Origin: Dastarcus helophoroides | Taxonomy: Eukaryota; Arthropoda; Insecta; Coleoptera; Bothrideridae | Length of the DNA: 64,000 nucleotides | Direction of reading: 5' to 3' | Assembly (NCBI GenBank): GCA_028583605.1 | Contig: CM053330.1 | Coordinates: 23,648,129-23,712,128 of the forward strand | Shown here: positions 10,230-21,600 of the stretch, piece by piece | Layout of the letters: each line of letters begins with the position of its first letter | Numbering within the stretch: the first letter of the stretch is position 1 | Translations under genes and position numbers: made by a program | The notes under the pieces: generated by a model | What the model saw: only the letters and a program-made list of their open reading frames with translations | What the model was told of the DNA's origin: nothing | Database searches by the model: none

Positions 10230-10794
10230 AGGTTTGTTCCAACCAAACATCAAACTAGTTTGCAACCGTCCGGCGCATGTGCATTCAAAATTTACCGTTC
10301 CAACCAAGTGCAAACTCCAACCCAACTGGCAATCCGGTGTTCCAACAGTGCTCTGACTAGTCCGTGAATTGATTTGTGATCAATCAGAACAGTCAGCAGC
10401 CGAGAGCTTGTACTGGCAGTTGGGAACATGCGCAATAAGTAATTGATAAGCGGTATCTCATTTCTCAGCTGTTATTTGTCAATACGATTGTCAAATGTTT
10501 TGATCTTGTCGAGGACAAATGTAAATCGTGTTGTTAAGTTCTCATCCACTATATTTGCTCAAAAATAACAAAAATGATTTTCTTAGAGGGATTTATATGT
10601 GATGAAGATTTTTTTTCGTCTCTTTCGAATGAGACTGACGGCGAAGACCAGGGGTTTTCCGAGAAGTCCCAAAGGGTGTTCCAACGTGTACAATTCCAAA
10701 CCAGTCGAAGTTTAATACGGAATGCACGCATGCGTACGAATTAGTTCATGAATTAATCGGAAACTAATCAGAAATGTTCGGTTGGAACAAACCT
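10230..10794. mobile_element. TIR element, about 565 bp
   Basis: The termini are AGGTTTGTTCCAACCAAAC on the left and GTTCGGTTGGAACAAACCT on the right, 18 of 19 matched as inverted repeats. A 3-bp direct repeat AAT flanks both ends. Three-base duplications are typical of PIF/Harbinger elements, but their preferred target is TWA, so that assignment is tentative. The word GTTCCAAC recurs inside (10294, 10337, 10679). No transposase is visible. Confidence 0.75.
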
Positions 10795-11189
10795 AATAAT
10801 TTTAAAATGTGCGCCTCGTAGTAATGAAACTTTGTACCAACAAGATTTTTGTTATCAAAATAATTGTAGGAGCTACAAGGGCTTTACCATAGTCACCCTG
10901 TATACCTATATCAAAATGAAGAGTATTTCCAAAAATGAAAAGAAACCTAAAATTTCTGCAAATAAAATAATACTAAACTGATTATTTAATATATTAAACA
11001 GATTTGATTTTGTCAAACGTGTCACATTTTTATTTAAAAAAATAAACTAATGTAATAATTTTATTCCTATTGTTTCAATTTCTTTTTAATTACTGTAGAG
11101 GTGAGCTCCAACTCAAGTTTATTACTTATTCAAATAATATATAACCATATAACCACATTTTGCGCAGACGACCCCTTACTAAAGAGAAG

Positions 11190-11600
11190 TTGTATTTGCA
11201 TTTTACCGAGTTGACCCCATTTATGTAATACTTCTATATGGCCAGTTCCTCGTTTCTTATGGGAAAGACTTCTCTTTCTCGCTGACCTTCACACGCATTA
11301 ATGAGTCGCAATGCGCAGGTTACGAATCATCTGTGCATGGCCAAAGTCAGCTGTGCACGGCCAAACATAAACACCCGTTTAACTCGCGCGTAGCGATTGG
11401 TTCATTTCATTCAATTCATGCCCAGTACTCGCCATTTATCCATGTTCCATCTTCATCGGATTTGGTCGGAACAAACTCATGAAGAGAATAGGGAGCTGGT
11501 CATATAGAAGTATTACATATATGGTTGACCCTATAAGTTTTTACGTAGTTGACCATTTTGCCGAGTTGGTGTACTCCGATTGAAATAGAGGTTGTCTTTA
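11190..11600. mobile_element. TIR element, about 400 bp
   Basis: GTAATACTTCTATATGGCCAG at 11225 is mirrored by CTGGTCATATAGAAGTATTA at 11494, inside longer imperfect arms that carry GTTGACC and CGAGTTG words on both sides. The exact ends are uncertain. No reading frame is present. Confidence 0.6.
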
Positions 11601-12640
11601 CAAATACGGCTATATAAGGTTTGATAGATATATCCCTAATGGTTAGAGCTACACTCTCAAGAGAAAATACCATTAGATGTTAAATGATTTAAATTTAGAC
11701 TTGTGAATGGTGGTAACTTTGAACATTTACGTTAACTAAAATTGTCTTATTTTAATTTTGATAATAATTTTTTTCATAACTCTTAAACTTTATTAACAAC
11801 TAAAACAACAACGAATATTAAAAATTCCACGATATTTCTATAAATATTTGCTACGACCGGACCAGGTTTCGCTTTACAGCATCATCGGCGTTTATACCAG
11901 CAATTTGTTTAGCCGTTGTTGTGCTAACAAGCTCCATGGATCACAGACTCCTACGAATATTCCGTCTAAGCCTATTTATCATCCAAAGCTTCAATTAGAG
12001 GTGTGTTAAGAAAATCAAGCTACTCGTTCATATGTGTAGATTGTCTGGATTGTAAATTTTGATGGAACAAACTGGTCCTTGGTTATCTTAAAAAATTGAA
12101 ATACAAATCTTGTTCCCTGAAACCAAGAAAGATTAAAAAACACAATAAAGGTTGCTCTAACGCGTTTCGACAGCTTCAGAGAGATACTAACATCTAACCC
12201 CAAAATTTACCCTTATATATTAAGAATATTCCCTTCGTGCATGATCGACCTCATCCGAACGGGCATGCGCACCTAATCATACACATCGCAGTGTCACAAT
12301 TCCTTATCCATCAATCTTACCTATTTTTAACAGAGATGAGTGGCCATCGCAACCATTCATAAGGTTGTCTCCAGCCTTATGGATGGCTAAACTTTCACAT
12401 ACATTTAACATAGAATTCTTATTTACTAGTCTTAACAGTTTAATATTATTATCTAGTTTCCATTGCTATAAGCTATTTGTTTAATTATTTTAATTTATCG
12501 ATTCACATTTTCTTCATTCATTGGTACCATATAAGCTTTATTTATCATCGAATTGTATACTGCCAATTTGTGTGAAATTGGATGTAAAGAATCACTGTAT
12601 GCTGCCAATTTTGCAGTTTTAACATATATTTTTCGGAATA
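11600..12640. other. intergenic, no gene recognised
   Basis: The segment 11850-11920 (GACCGGACCAGGTTTCGCTT, then TACAGCATCATCGGC) resembles the conserved stretch often seen near the ends of insect retroelements, but I cannot assign it. The open frames here look like chance. Confidence 0.35.
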
Positions 12641-14460
12641 AACTTTAAATTTAAAAACTGAAAAGTCGAAATTAGAAAAAAGAAATCCGGGCAAAACTTA
12701 TTTCAAATGTTTTCTTCGAAATTCGCTTTTGTTTTATAATTTCGAGTTTGTTATTAGTTAAGTACATCTTGGAGATTCTGGATCTAATATGTCACGCTCC
12801 AACTTTTTTCTAAGTAAGGCTCTTTTGGCATATTCGTTGCGTAACCTTGTTTTACGCGCCTTTTATTTGATACATTATAAGCCACACTCATCTTGAGGCT
12901 CTATTACTTCTTCGGTCACATGCCATCCAAAGAGGGTAAGGTCACGTCCGGTATAGAATACCTATGAAATATCTATACTTTTCTTAAAATTTTTAGGTCA
13001 TTTATTTCAGATTATTTATATTTTAAAGAAAATTTCAAACTTTGTAGGATGATACCTAAAATTTCAAAAAGAACATGGAAATTTAAAAATTTGAATCGAA
13101 ATCGATTTTTTGCGACCAAAAGCTGAAATTTTCAAAAAATTTTGAACTATATTTGAAAAAAAAAAGTTGTTTCATTTTAGGAATAGAGTTTTTCTCCAGC
13201 TTTTTTAGAAATTTAGAGTTTTGTTCTTTGACATTTCTTTGATCAACGTTAACCTCAACTTTTGACTTTTTTTTTCGATACTTCGACTTCGATCATAGTC
13301 AAAGTAATTTCAAGGTTACAGTCGAAATTTCGAGAGTAAACCTGAAATATCGATACTGAACAGAAACATTTTAAGTTTAAAGTAACAAAACATAAAATAA
13401 AAAACCTGCAAAAAAGTCATAACATTTCAATTTGAGAAACTCACAATCAGATTATCTCGAGATTGACTTTTTTAAGTTAAAACCATTTTCTTTCTAAAAT
13501 ATCGACTATAAAGTGAAAAATTTAACAGCAAATTTAAAACTATAAGCTTTTTTCAGAATTTTTAAAGAAAAAATATATTTTGGAAACTATAAGCTTTCCA
13601 GGAGATGCGATTTTTTTGAATTTTTTTTTCAAACACCGAGTTTTGCATTAAATGTAATGAAGAAGAAATTCAGAGCTTTTTAAACTAAACAGTTTGTAAA
13701 AATCGATATCTATAAAAAAAATTTAAATTTTAAGAAAAAATGTTTTAAAAAATTCGAGTTTTAAAAGGGAAGTCAAAATTTTGAGATAAATTCAAAATTA
13801 GAAAAAGACTAAATTTGGAAATCGAGTAACAAATTATAGGAAAAATTAAAATTTGGAAAAAAATGGTTACTTGGACTTAAATAACGAATGTTTATTAATT
13901 TTATTTAACATTTTTGCGATCCAATTTGGAAATATTTAAATTTTTATTAATGAAAGTTGACAATATTCTGAAACAGTATTTGAAATATGATTACCTGATA
14001 TCTAATTATCTAAATTTATGTAAAACGTCAGCTCATCACAGTTGACAAAAAATAGTTTAGTTTATTTTACATTGAATAGGAAAATACATGAAATATAGAA
14101 GACCAACATTAAAAAAAAATGTATCTCTAATTTTAGTATCTAAAAATTCCGTTTTTCTCTAATTTTCGACTTCTTATTTGAAACTTCCAAATTTTACTAA
14201 AACATCTAAATCTAGAGAAACACCGTGAAATTAAACTCGAAATTTTGTTAACTTATTTCTAAATAAATTTGTTTTGAATTGTGTTTCAAAATTTCAAACT
14301 TAAACCGGCAATTTTTGCTTTTTTTTCCTAAAATTTTGACATCAAACTGGAAATGTAGATTTTTCTCTAACTTCCTACTTTAACCTCATCAAATTTTATC
14401 GAAATTTTTAATTATAAATCAAAAAAGACGTTATATGTTTTTGTTTTTTGGCCTTCTTAA
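12640..14460. repeat. AT-rich degenerate repeat tract
   Basis: An imperfect rhythm of words such as GAAATTTTGAGA, TTTTCTCTAATTT and CGAAATTTT in both orientations. No exon or element end is evident. Confidence 0.5.
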
Positions 14461-14561
14461 ATATTTGGGGTATTTTTTTATTATGAGAAATATTTATTTG
14501 AAAGCAAATATTTTTAGTTGTTACATTTTTATGGAACTATATTTTTGGTCATCAAAAAAAT

Positions 14562-14879
14562 TGTAACAAAATGTTATTATAGAATTTAGCAAGGAATTTT
14601 TCTAGAAAAATTTGCGGCCGCGATAATGAATCAAACGCCAGATAAGCGCTCCAGAAATTTCCGAATCGGTACATTCTTTCTAGAAACCGAAACGGGATCT
14701 ATAAATTGGCGGTCCTGTCGGCTTTCCCTCAATCAGTGAGTTATAAGTCAATGTATAAGTTAGTTAATTAAACAGTTTTAGTGAGTTAATTAGTCAGTTG
14801 TAGTGTTCCAGAATCAGTTTGGTAATAAAAAGTTTACAATTCACGAAGTATTAATCATTCGAACCGATAAGCCTCAACA
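14562..14879 (+). mobile_element. solo LTR, copy 1
   Basis: A sequence of about 318 bp starting TGTAAC and ending CAACA. It shares with 25345-25717 the ordered words GCGGCCGCGATAA, CAGATAAGCG(C/T)TCCAGAAATTTC, TATAAA, GTCAGCTTTCC-like, TTTGGTAATAAA and ATTCGAACCGATAAGCC. A TATAAA box near the centre followed by TCAGT-type words (an initiator-like context) and a late AATAAA suit an LTR promoter and polyadenylation signal. No internal retroviral-like genes adjoin it, so it is a recombination-derived solo LTR. No clear target duplication remains. Confidence 0.75.
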
Positions 14880-16916
14880 ATATTTTATTTCTTATTCATT
14901 TTTTCTGATTTAACATCTTACACGGGGTTCTTTGAAAGCTAGATATGGCACTGAATACATATGCAGGTGGTCCGGAAAAAATGTGCGCATATTTTGGGAG
15001 GCGAACTGCGAAAATCACTCAAAAAATGGTTTTAAAATTAAATTTAGAATTTGTCTAAAGTGCTGCATAATTGACTTACAAAATCGCCTGTTTCTTAGAA
15101 GCGGTATATTCTAGGAGTTTTTAGCAAGATGATCTTTGTTAAGTGAAATTTATACCGCATATTCATCTTTTTGACGACACTTTACGGTAGAAAAAAAAAT
15201 TACTAGGCAAAAATTCGAGCATATACAACATTGATAGGATAATTACACCCCGATGAATAACAGGATGTCTGTCATCTTAATAGGTTTTCCTTTTCATGAA
15301 AGCGCAATTGGGATGGACAAAGGGTGAGGTGTCGAGACTAGGATAATTGCTAAAAACTTTTGTTATTGGGTCGATTATAGGCCGGATGTTTACTGGATAT
15401 TTACCACCAACAATCCTAATTTCGTTTCATTTTAATGGAAGTGCAATTGAGATGGACAAAGAAGGAACGCTTGTCGAGCCAGAGATAATTATCCTAGCAA
15501 ATACTTGTCTTCGGACGATAATTGTTTTCCTTCTAAGAATGGAATTCGTTGGGGTGGTAAATTGATGATCAGTTTGCAGTTTGCCTAGTGATTTTTTTTA
15601 AACAACGGGCAGTGCTACAGACTTAAAAATCTCTTTCGATATTTATTTTATCCAAATATACGCGGTCCGGTATCAAAATATGTAGAAGATTGTATTTTAA
15701 AATTTATAATATTTTTATAACGAAAGAAATTTGACGTTTTTTATCGAGAACACCCTTGATCCTATGTCACTGATAGCGATACAAATTTTCTAATATCACC
15801 ATTAGATTTGCAGCAAAAAATAACCCTTCTGTAGAAGATGTTATCAGTATAACTTCAATACCGCCCGAGATCTTTAGAAAAATCCATTTGTAGGGCGTTA
15901 TTTTTAAAGTGCTCTAGCTCGTCCTCGAAAACAAGAATTATGCTCAACTTGAAATTTCGCCTAGTTTAAAGTACCATCCTAAACCATCATTTAGACAATT
16001 TTTGAAAAAAAAATGTAAGAGTACTTTAAAAGGGGCGATGTTTTTTTGGGTCATTTTCTCAAGTGAAAATTTTCAGTTTCAGTAGAAAATTAAGAAATAA
16101 AATAGAAAACAGTAAAATGTAAACTGAAAAACTTTAAAATGATCTAAATTTGAAGATTAACAGACGAATCGAGAAAGTGAAAATCTCTAGAAAAGATTGA
16201 AATTTTGAGTTTAAGCAGGAAATTTTCAAAAAAAAATTAAGAGAAAACTGTAAGTTTAAACTTGACATTTTTGAAACAATGTCACCATGAAGTTAATAAA
16301 GCAATAGATTTAAATTTTGATTTTGGACACGTAGAAACGATTTTTCCGTTAGAATACTATTTTAAACTGTCAAAAAACGAGTCCCCTCGTCAGACTTCTC
16401 CCCAGCGTTGCGCAATCAGGCATGCCACTAAATGAAAAGTGCCCAAGGAGAGGAGATGAATCCTTCAAAATTTCCAACAAAATATGGAATAGTGGTTTAA
16501 ATTTGAAACCCGAGAAAGGTGTAACAGTCAAATTTTGTATAAATTTTCTCCTATAGTGCACAGCATGCAACTTTTCTTCAATTTTTTGGAACCTGTTGCC
16601 CCTTGGAGGTGGCTAAAATAAGTCTCCTGCAAGTTATTTTTTGATATAACTTATTCGTTTGACAAAAAATCTGTATTCAAAAATGTGTGTTTGATAGCCT
16701 AACTTGTTTTAAAACTTTTACTTTTCTTGCATTTTTGCTTTAAAACTAAGGGTTTATTAACAAAACCATTAAATTCATTATCGTGTGAATTAAATTATGA
16801 AGTTGATTTCTTAAATTTCACAAAAGTATATATTTATTAATATCCGCTCTCTTAATTAATAATGCAGAAACTTTCACATGTAAACCGGTCACATGTAAAT
16901 TTTATGCAATCAAGTA
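14880..16916. other. intergenic, mostly unannotatable
   Basis: Near 15290-15500 two related segments share GCAATTGGGATGGACAAAG / GCAATTGAGATGGACAAAG and GATAATT(G/A) words, an imperfect duplication spaced about 145 bp. The stretch 16000-16330 belongs to the AT-rich degenerate repeat type. No gene was recognised. Confidence 0.4.
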
Positions 16917-18131
16917 CAGTGAAATCTCTTAAACGGAGTGCCAAAATATGTCCTCCTAATGGAGATGTCTGTTCCTGAGAAACAGTACCCAAATTTTGTT
17001 TGATTATTTCTAGAGACCAAAGTTTTGTTTTCGGTTTCTGTTTTGGAACGACTGGATTTGGTTTTCTATAAGCTTTTCAACGAGCCCCTTCATGTCTTAT
17101 ATTTCCATTTGAGAAAAAAAGTAGGGGTAGCTGAGGGTTGGGGGTTGAAGAAAAATTAATTAATATATAACCGAAAGATGGGAAAAAATTAAGATCAGTT
17201 AACGTGTTTCGGTGTTTTAAATAAAATCAAGTCATTCAAAAGATATGAATTTTATTCCGTACTTTTGGCCATCCCTGTATTATTCGATTGTTTTAAAGAT
17301 ACCTTTTATAAAATTCAGCAGCATCTAGTACCCATACATTTATAGCTTTGGTAAAATTTTGAATGCGATCTAAAGATTTCACTTGTGTTAATAGCAATGT
17401 AGCAAAGTTACACTATATATAGGGTGCTTTAAGATGTTAATAGTTAATAGTACTCTGATGTAGTGATTAAATAATTTCGTGACAACAAAACCAGTTGAAT
17501 ATATTTAGTCTACTGTCTTTGGGAATGAAAACGAGCATTTCCGAAAATAGGTAAAATGTCTTTTTTCTGGACTCAATTTTCCTTCGAGATCCATTAACGA
17601 TTTTGATGTTATAAGAGATGTTTTCCAAGCTTTTTTATTACTTTTGCATATGACATACAATTTATTGACGATAAGCTTTTTAAGAGCTCTTTGTAACTTA
17701 TCAATAACTGATAATGTTTTCGTCTCTGCAGCCATATTTTCATTTTCCATGTTAACTTCTTGTCTAATAGAGCGTCTACATTAAGGATATTTTTTGACGA
17801 ATATTTTTATTTAAGAAAAGATATTCTTCGTGGTAGACTCTTATTGGTTGGCAACATTATGTTAAATAAAATTAATAAACAAAACTGTCACATCTTTAAG
17901 ATGTGTAAGTGAAGTCTCGAACCAAAGCAACGTTGCCTATTGTATTAACATTTTATAGTGTCCGTTTAAGGAAGAATTTTGGCAAGTTTTGTACAAAAAT
18001 ACCATGTCTAGCGTCCGCTCAGCAGAAGTTCATTTATATGGAACCATTATACAATTCCGGACTATGTAAAACTACTTAATATAGGTGTCGTTCGAGTTCG
18101 ATTGAGCTGTCCGTTATGAAAGATTTCACTG
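16917..18131. mobile_element. pogo/Tigger-like TIR element remnant, 1.2 kb
   Basis: The left end CAGTGAAATCTCTTAAACGG and the right end (reverse complement CAGTGAAATCTTTCATAACGG) are inverted repeats of about 24 bp. CAGTG-AA-CTC-type termini are characteristic of pogo/Tigger members of the Tc1/mariner superfamily. TA precedes the left end, but no TA follows the right. Subterminal GTCCGTTTAAGG and GTCCGCTCAGCAG words also fit. A minus-strand frame at 17750-17505 has no recognisable transposase motif. Confidence 0.65.
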
Positions 18132-18655
18132 TCTTTAGTATTTTATCATTTTATTTTGTGATATTGGGTGTTATTAAAAATAAATAACTAGTCGAGATGA
18201 AAGTAAAATTACGGGCTATATTTACAAATAGAGCTAGAAGTCTGAATATGGTATTATTATAATATTGTTTATTAATCTAATTAATAAACTCGACTATATT
18301 ATTTATTTCAAAGCTTATGACATTTGATTATAAAAAAATAGATATTTTTGATGATAAATAATATTCAAAATAAGATTTTCATAAGTTCATAATAAGTTTT
18401 TGGTTTGGTTTAAAAAATAACGAAAGATTTTTGATGATATCTCCAATTTTGATTATTTTATTTGAAAAAATATTAAACTATTATCTATAAGCTGCGTTAT
18501 AAGATTTATCTCCTTTTATATGTAAATTGTTTAGTTGTTCATGTATGCTCATACATGTTATCGCTGTTGAGGAATTATTCAATGATAATTCTCAATAAGT
18601 ACATTTAATAAATTTTGCCTAGATATACATTATATGGTGGTATTAAGTGACAATA
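18132..18655 (+). promoter_or_regulatory. 5' flank of the beta-mannosidase gene
   Basis: About 520 bp of AT-rich DNA between the TIR element and the start codon. A TATA-like ATATACATTATATGG lies at 18621-18635, but no promoter element can be assigned with confidence. Confidence 0.3.
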
Positions 18656-21600
18656 ATGTTGGCGAAGGCTATATTTTTTGTCTTAATGATGTATTTAAAC
18701 GAGTCTCGGGCAATTTTTAACCAAAATTTAGGAGGAGAGTGGTTAATTAAAGGAGCAAATGGAAGTAAGTAGATAATTGATCAAACGTCAAAACGTACAG
18801 GGTTAATCAAAAAAAATGTTAACATCTACTTCCTTTCAATTCAGTGAAGCTATATTTAACGAATTAATCCTTTAGAATATGTGGATGTAAAAGCGGCTGT
18901 TCCTGGAGGAATATTTACGGATTTAACCAACAACGATATCATAGAAGACCCATTATTTGGCGACAATGACTTAAAATTTAAATGGATCGGATGGTACGAT
19001 TGGAGTTATTACAGAAATTTTACAGGTAAAAAAGACTTTAATAGAAACATTTTGACAACTAACGTAAGTTTTTGTAGTGAATAACTCCCTTCTTGATTGT
19101 GAAAACGTGAATCTAGTTTTCGAAGGCTTAGATACAATAACAACAATATATCTTAATAACAAAATTGTGAAAAGTACGGACAACATGTTTGTACGTTATG
19201 TGGTTGATGTGAAAGATGTTTTACAGGTTGATTTAAGAATAAAGACCTATTATTTAAAAAACTACACATTTCTTTTGATATTCAGGTTGGATCGAATTAT
19301 ATAGAAGTATACTTTCATTCTCCGGTGAATTCTGCTAAAGCTTTCGCAGATAAAGATAATCTACCGGTTCCACCAGAATGCCCCGTGGAAGCTCAACACG
19401 GAGAATGCCATATTAATCAACTAAGAAAAATGCAAGCTTCATTTTCTTGGGATTGGGGACCATCCATAGCTTCTATGGGAATATGGTAGTTTTTTACCTA
19501 AACTATCTTAAAGATTTAATAAATTGATATATCCTTTCTAGGAAAGATGTTTATTTGGAAGCGTTCAATTCGACTAAAATCAGATATGTGACCACTTTAA
19601 TCTGGTTGAATTCTTCAGACACGTGGAATTTAAACATAAGAACTTATTTTGCGAATTCTGCAAATAACACAGTAACCGGAAAATTGCTCACGGTATTAGT
19701 AACTGATGTAAACGAAATCGACGCAATAACTGAATTTAATCAATCTGCAAATGATCGAGGGGAAATCGTTTTTGAATACAACCTTTTGGTTCCTAAGGTG
19801 AGCGTAATTTTACATTGGTTTACGCAATTAAAAATTACCATATATACGGCTTTTAATACATTTGTGTAGTCCTTTGTTCAATTATGGTGGCCAAATGGTT
19901 ATGGGGAGGCTAAATTGTATCCTTTAAAAGTCATTTACACGGATTCGGTTGGTAGTGCAATGGATGTAAAGAGCTTAAATATCGGATTTAGAACCGTTGA
20001 ACTTATTCAAGACAATTCATCTGGTACGTCTTAGTTTTATATTTTATTATTGAGTTTAAGAGATTACAGTTAAGAGCTTTCAAATAAAACATTGCTTAAT
20101 TACTTAGGAGAGTGAACTGCAAAACTATTTTCAATTTCAGGTCTATCTAGTAAAAAAAATGTTACGAATGTGAACAGCCTTGAACCGTTTAAATATATTT
20201 TTCCTTTATAAAATATATGGTATATTAGGTATACAGTGTATTCCACAAGTACTGATCTAAAAAATTAAAAATTTAACAACTTCGCAAAGTCGACAAGGCC
20301 AACACAATTAAAATATAAGCAAAGTTGTAATACTTCCGCTTATACCGAAAGTTGACACCAACTTCTTTATTTTAAAAAAGACACCCTATATATTTTTGCA
20401 TTTTTGGATTTTATTTGATAATTTAAGGTCACTTTGGATAACAAACATTGTTCCTAAAATTTATAGTTTTCGAAATAATTGGATTTTTATAAAAAATTTG
20501 ACAGCTGCAAGGTCCCACGAAATTCTTTGCATCTTTTCCAGAAACCAGATATTTCTGTCATATTTGGTACGTGAGTAGAACACATACAAAGCTATCTTGC
20601 ACGTCTTTCATATCTTCAAAAATATACCGAGTGCTGAATTCAGGTCTGCATATTTTGGTAAATTCAAACAACGATAACTTTGTTATCTAAAATAGAACAC
20701 CCTATATTTTTTTGACCTATCTAGTGCAAATATAAATTATCTTTCAACTGAGTTCTAAAATACGAATCTGAATGTATGGTACTTCATTTAGAATCACCTT
20801 GTAGATTGATTTTTACTAAATACGCAAATAATTATGGCGAGAAAATGTTTTATTTAAAACGAAGTTTTCAAATTAGCTCTTGGAGTTGATAGAATATCCA
20901 ATCAATATGGTATAACTTACAAACTTCCACTTTATAAAGATAACATTATAATGAAAAAAGAAGATATTACTGATGAACTTTGGCATATTGCCAAAATTTA
21001 ACATCTGAGTTTTAACATGGATCTGTTTTCATTAAACAGATATGAACAAATATGAAAGCGTTTTACTTTAACACAAGGTTTTCTCTGACACACTCAAGCG
21101 ATGTTGTACAACTTGGAAAATTGTGTATATGTAATATGAAGATAAAATAGTGCTGGAAAAGGAAAATATTTACTGATGAACTTTCGTTTTTCGTTGAAAC
21201 GACCATCAAACGCTTATTAATTTAAATGACGAAGATATGCTATTTAGTTTCAGATGAAGCCTAATTAGCTTAACCAGTCAATAAGGTACAGTTTAGAAAA
21301 ATATACCATATGAAGATAATATTATAGTGGAAAAAGAAAATATTATTAATAAAATTTCGTTTTACATTAAAACTATGACCACCAAATGATTATTAAGATG
21401 GATAAACTTGATCCGAATATCTAAGATTATGAGGACGATACGGTGATTAGTTTCAGATGAAGCTTTTGAGTGGTTTTTTAAGGTTTTTAGCATCGATAGG
21501 GTATAATTTAGAAAAATGTACCATATGAAGACATAATTGTGGTGGAGAAAGAAAATATTTCTGATGAACTTTTGTCCTTCATTGAAATTTTGATCCCTAA

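Noticed and set aside
10140..10910. A larger element enclosing the 10230-10794 TIR element (ends near AGGGTGTTCC and CACCCTGTATAC)
   Set aside because: The outer sequences share only a few bases of inverted similarity, too little to define ends.
12015..12203. 62-codon minus frame
   Set aside because: No recognisable motif, AT-rich context and no splice support.
17505..17750. 81-codon minus frame inside the pogo-like element
   Set aside because: No HTH, CENP-B or DDE motif was visible; possibly noise.
19064..19077. A 14-bp intron between AAC/GTAAG and TTTTTGTAG in beta-mannosidase
   Set aside because: Too short to splice. The donor ACAG/GTAAAA at 19026 gives a 52-bp intron and restores the conserved frame.
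18971..19186. Minus-strand 71-codon frame over mannosidase exons 2-3
   Set aside because: Antisense shadow of conserved exons.
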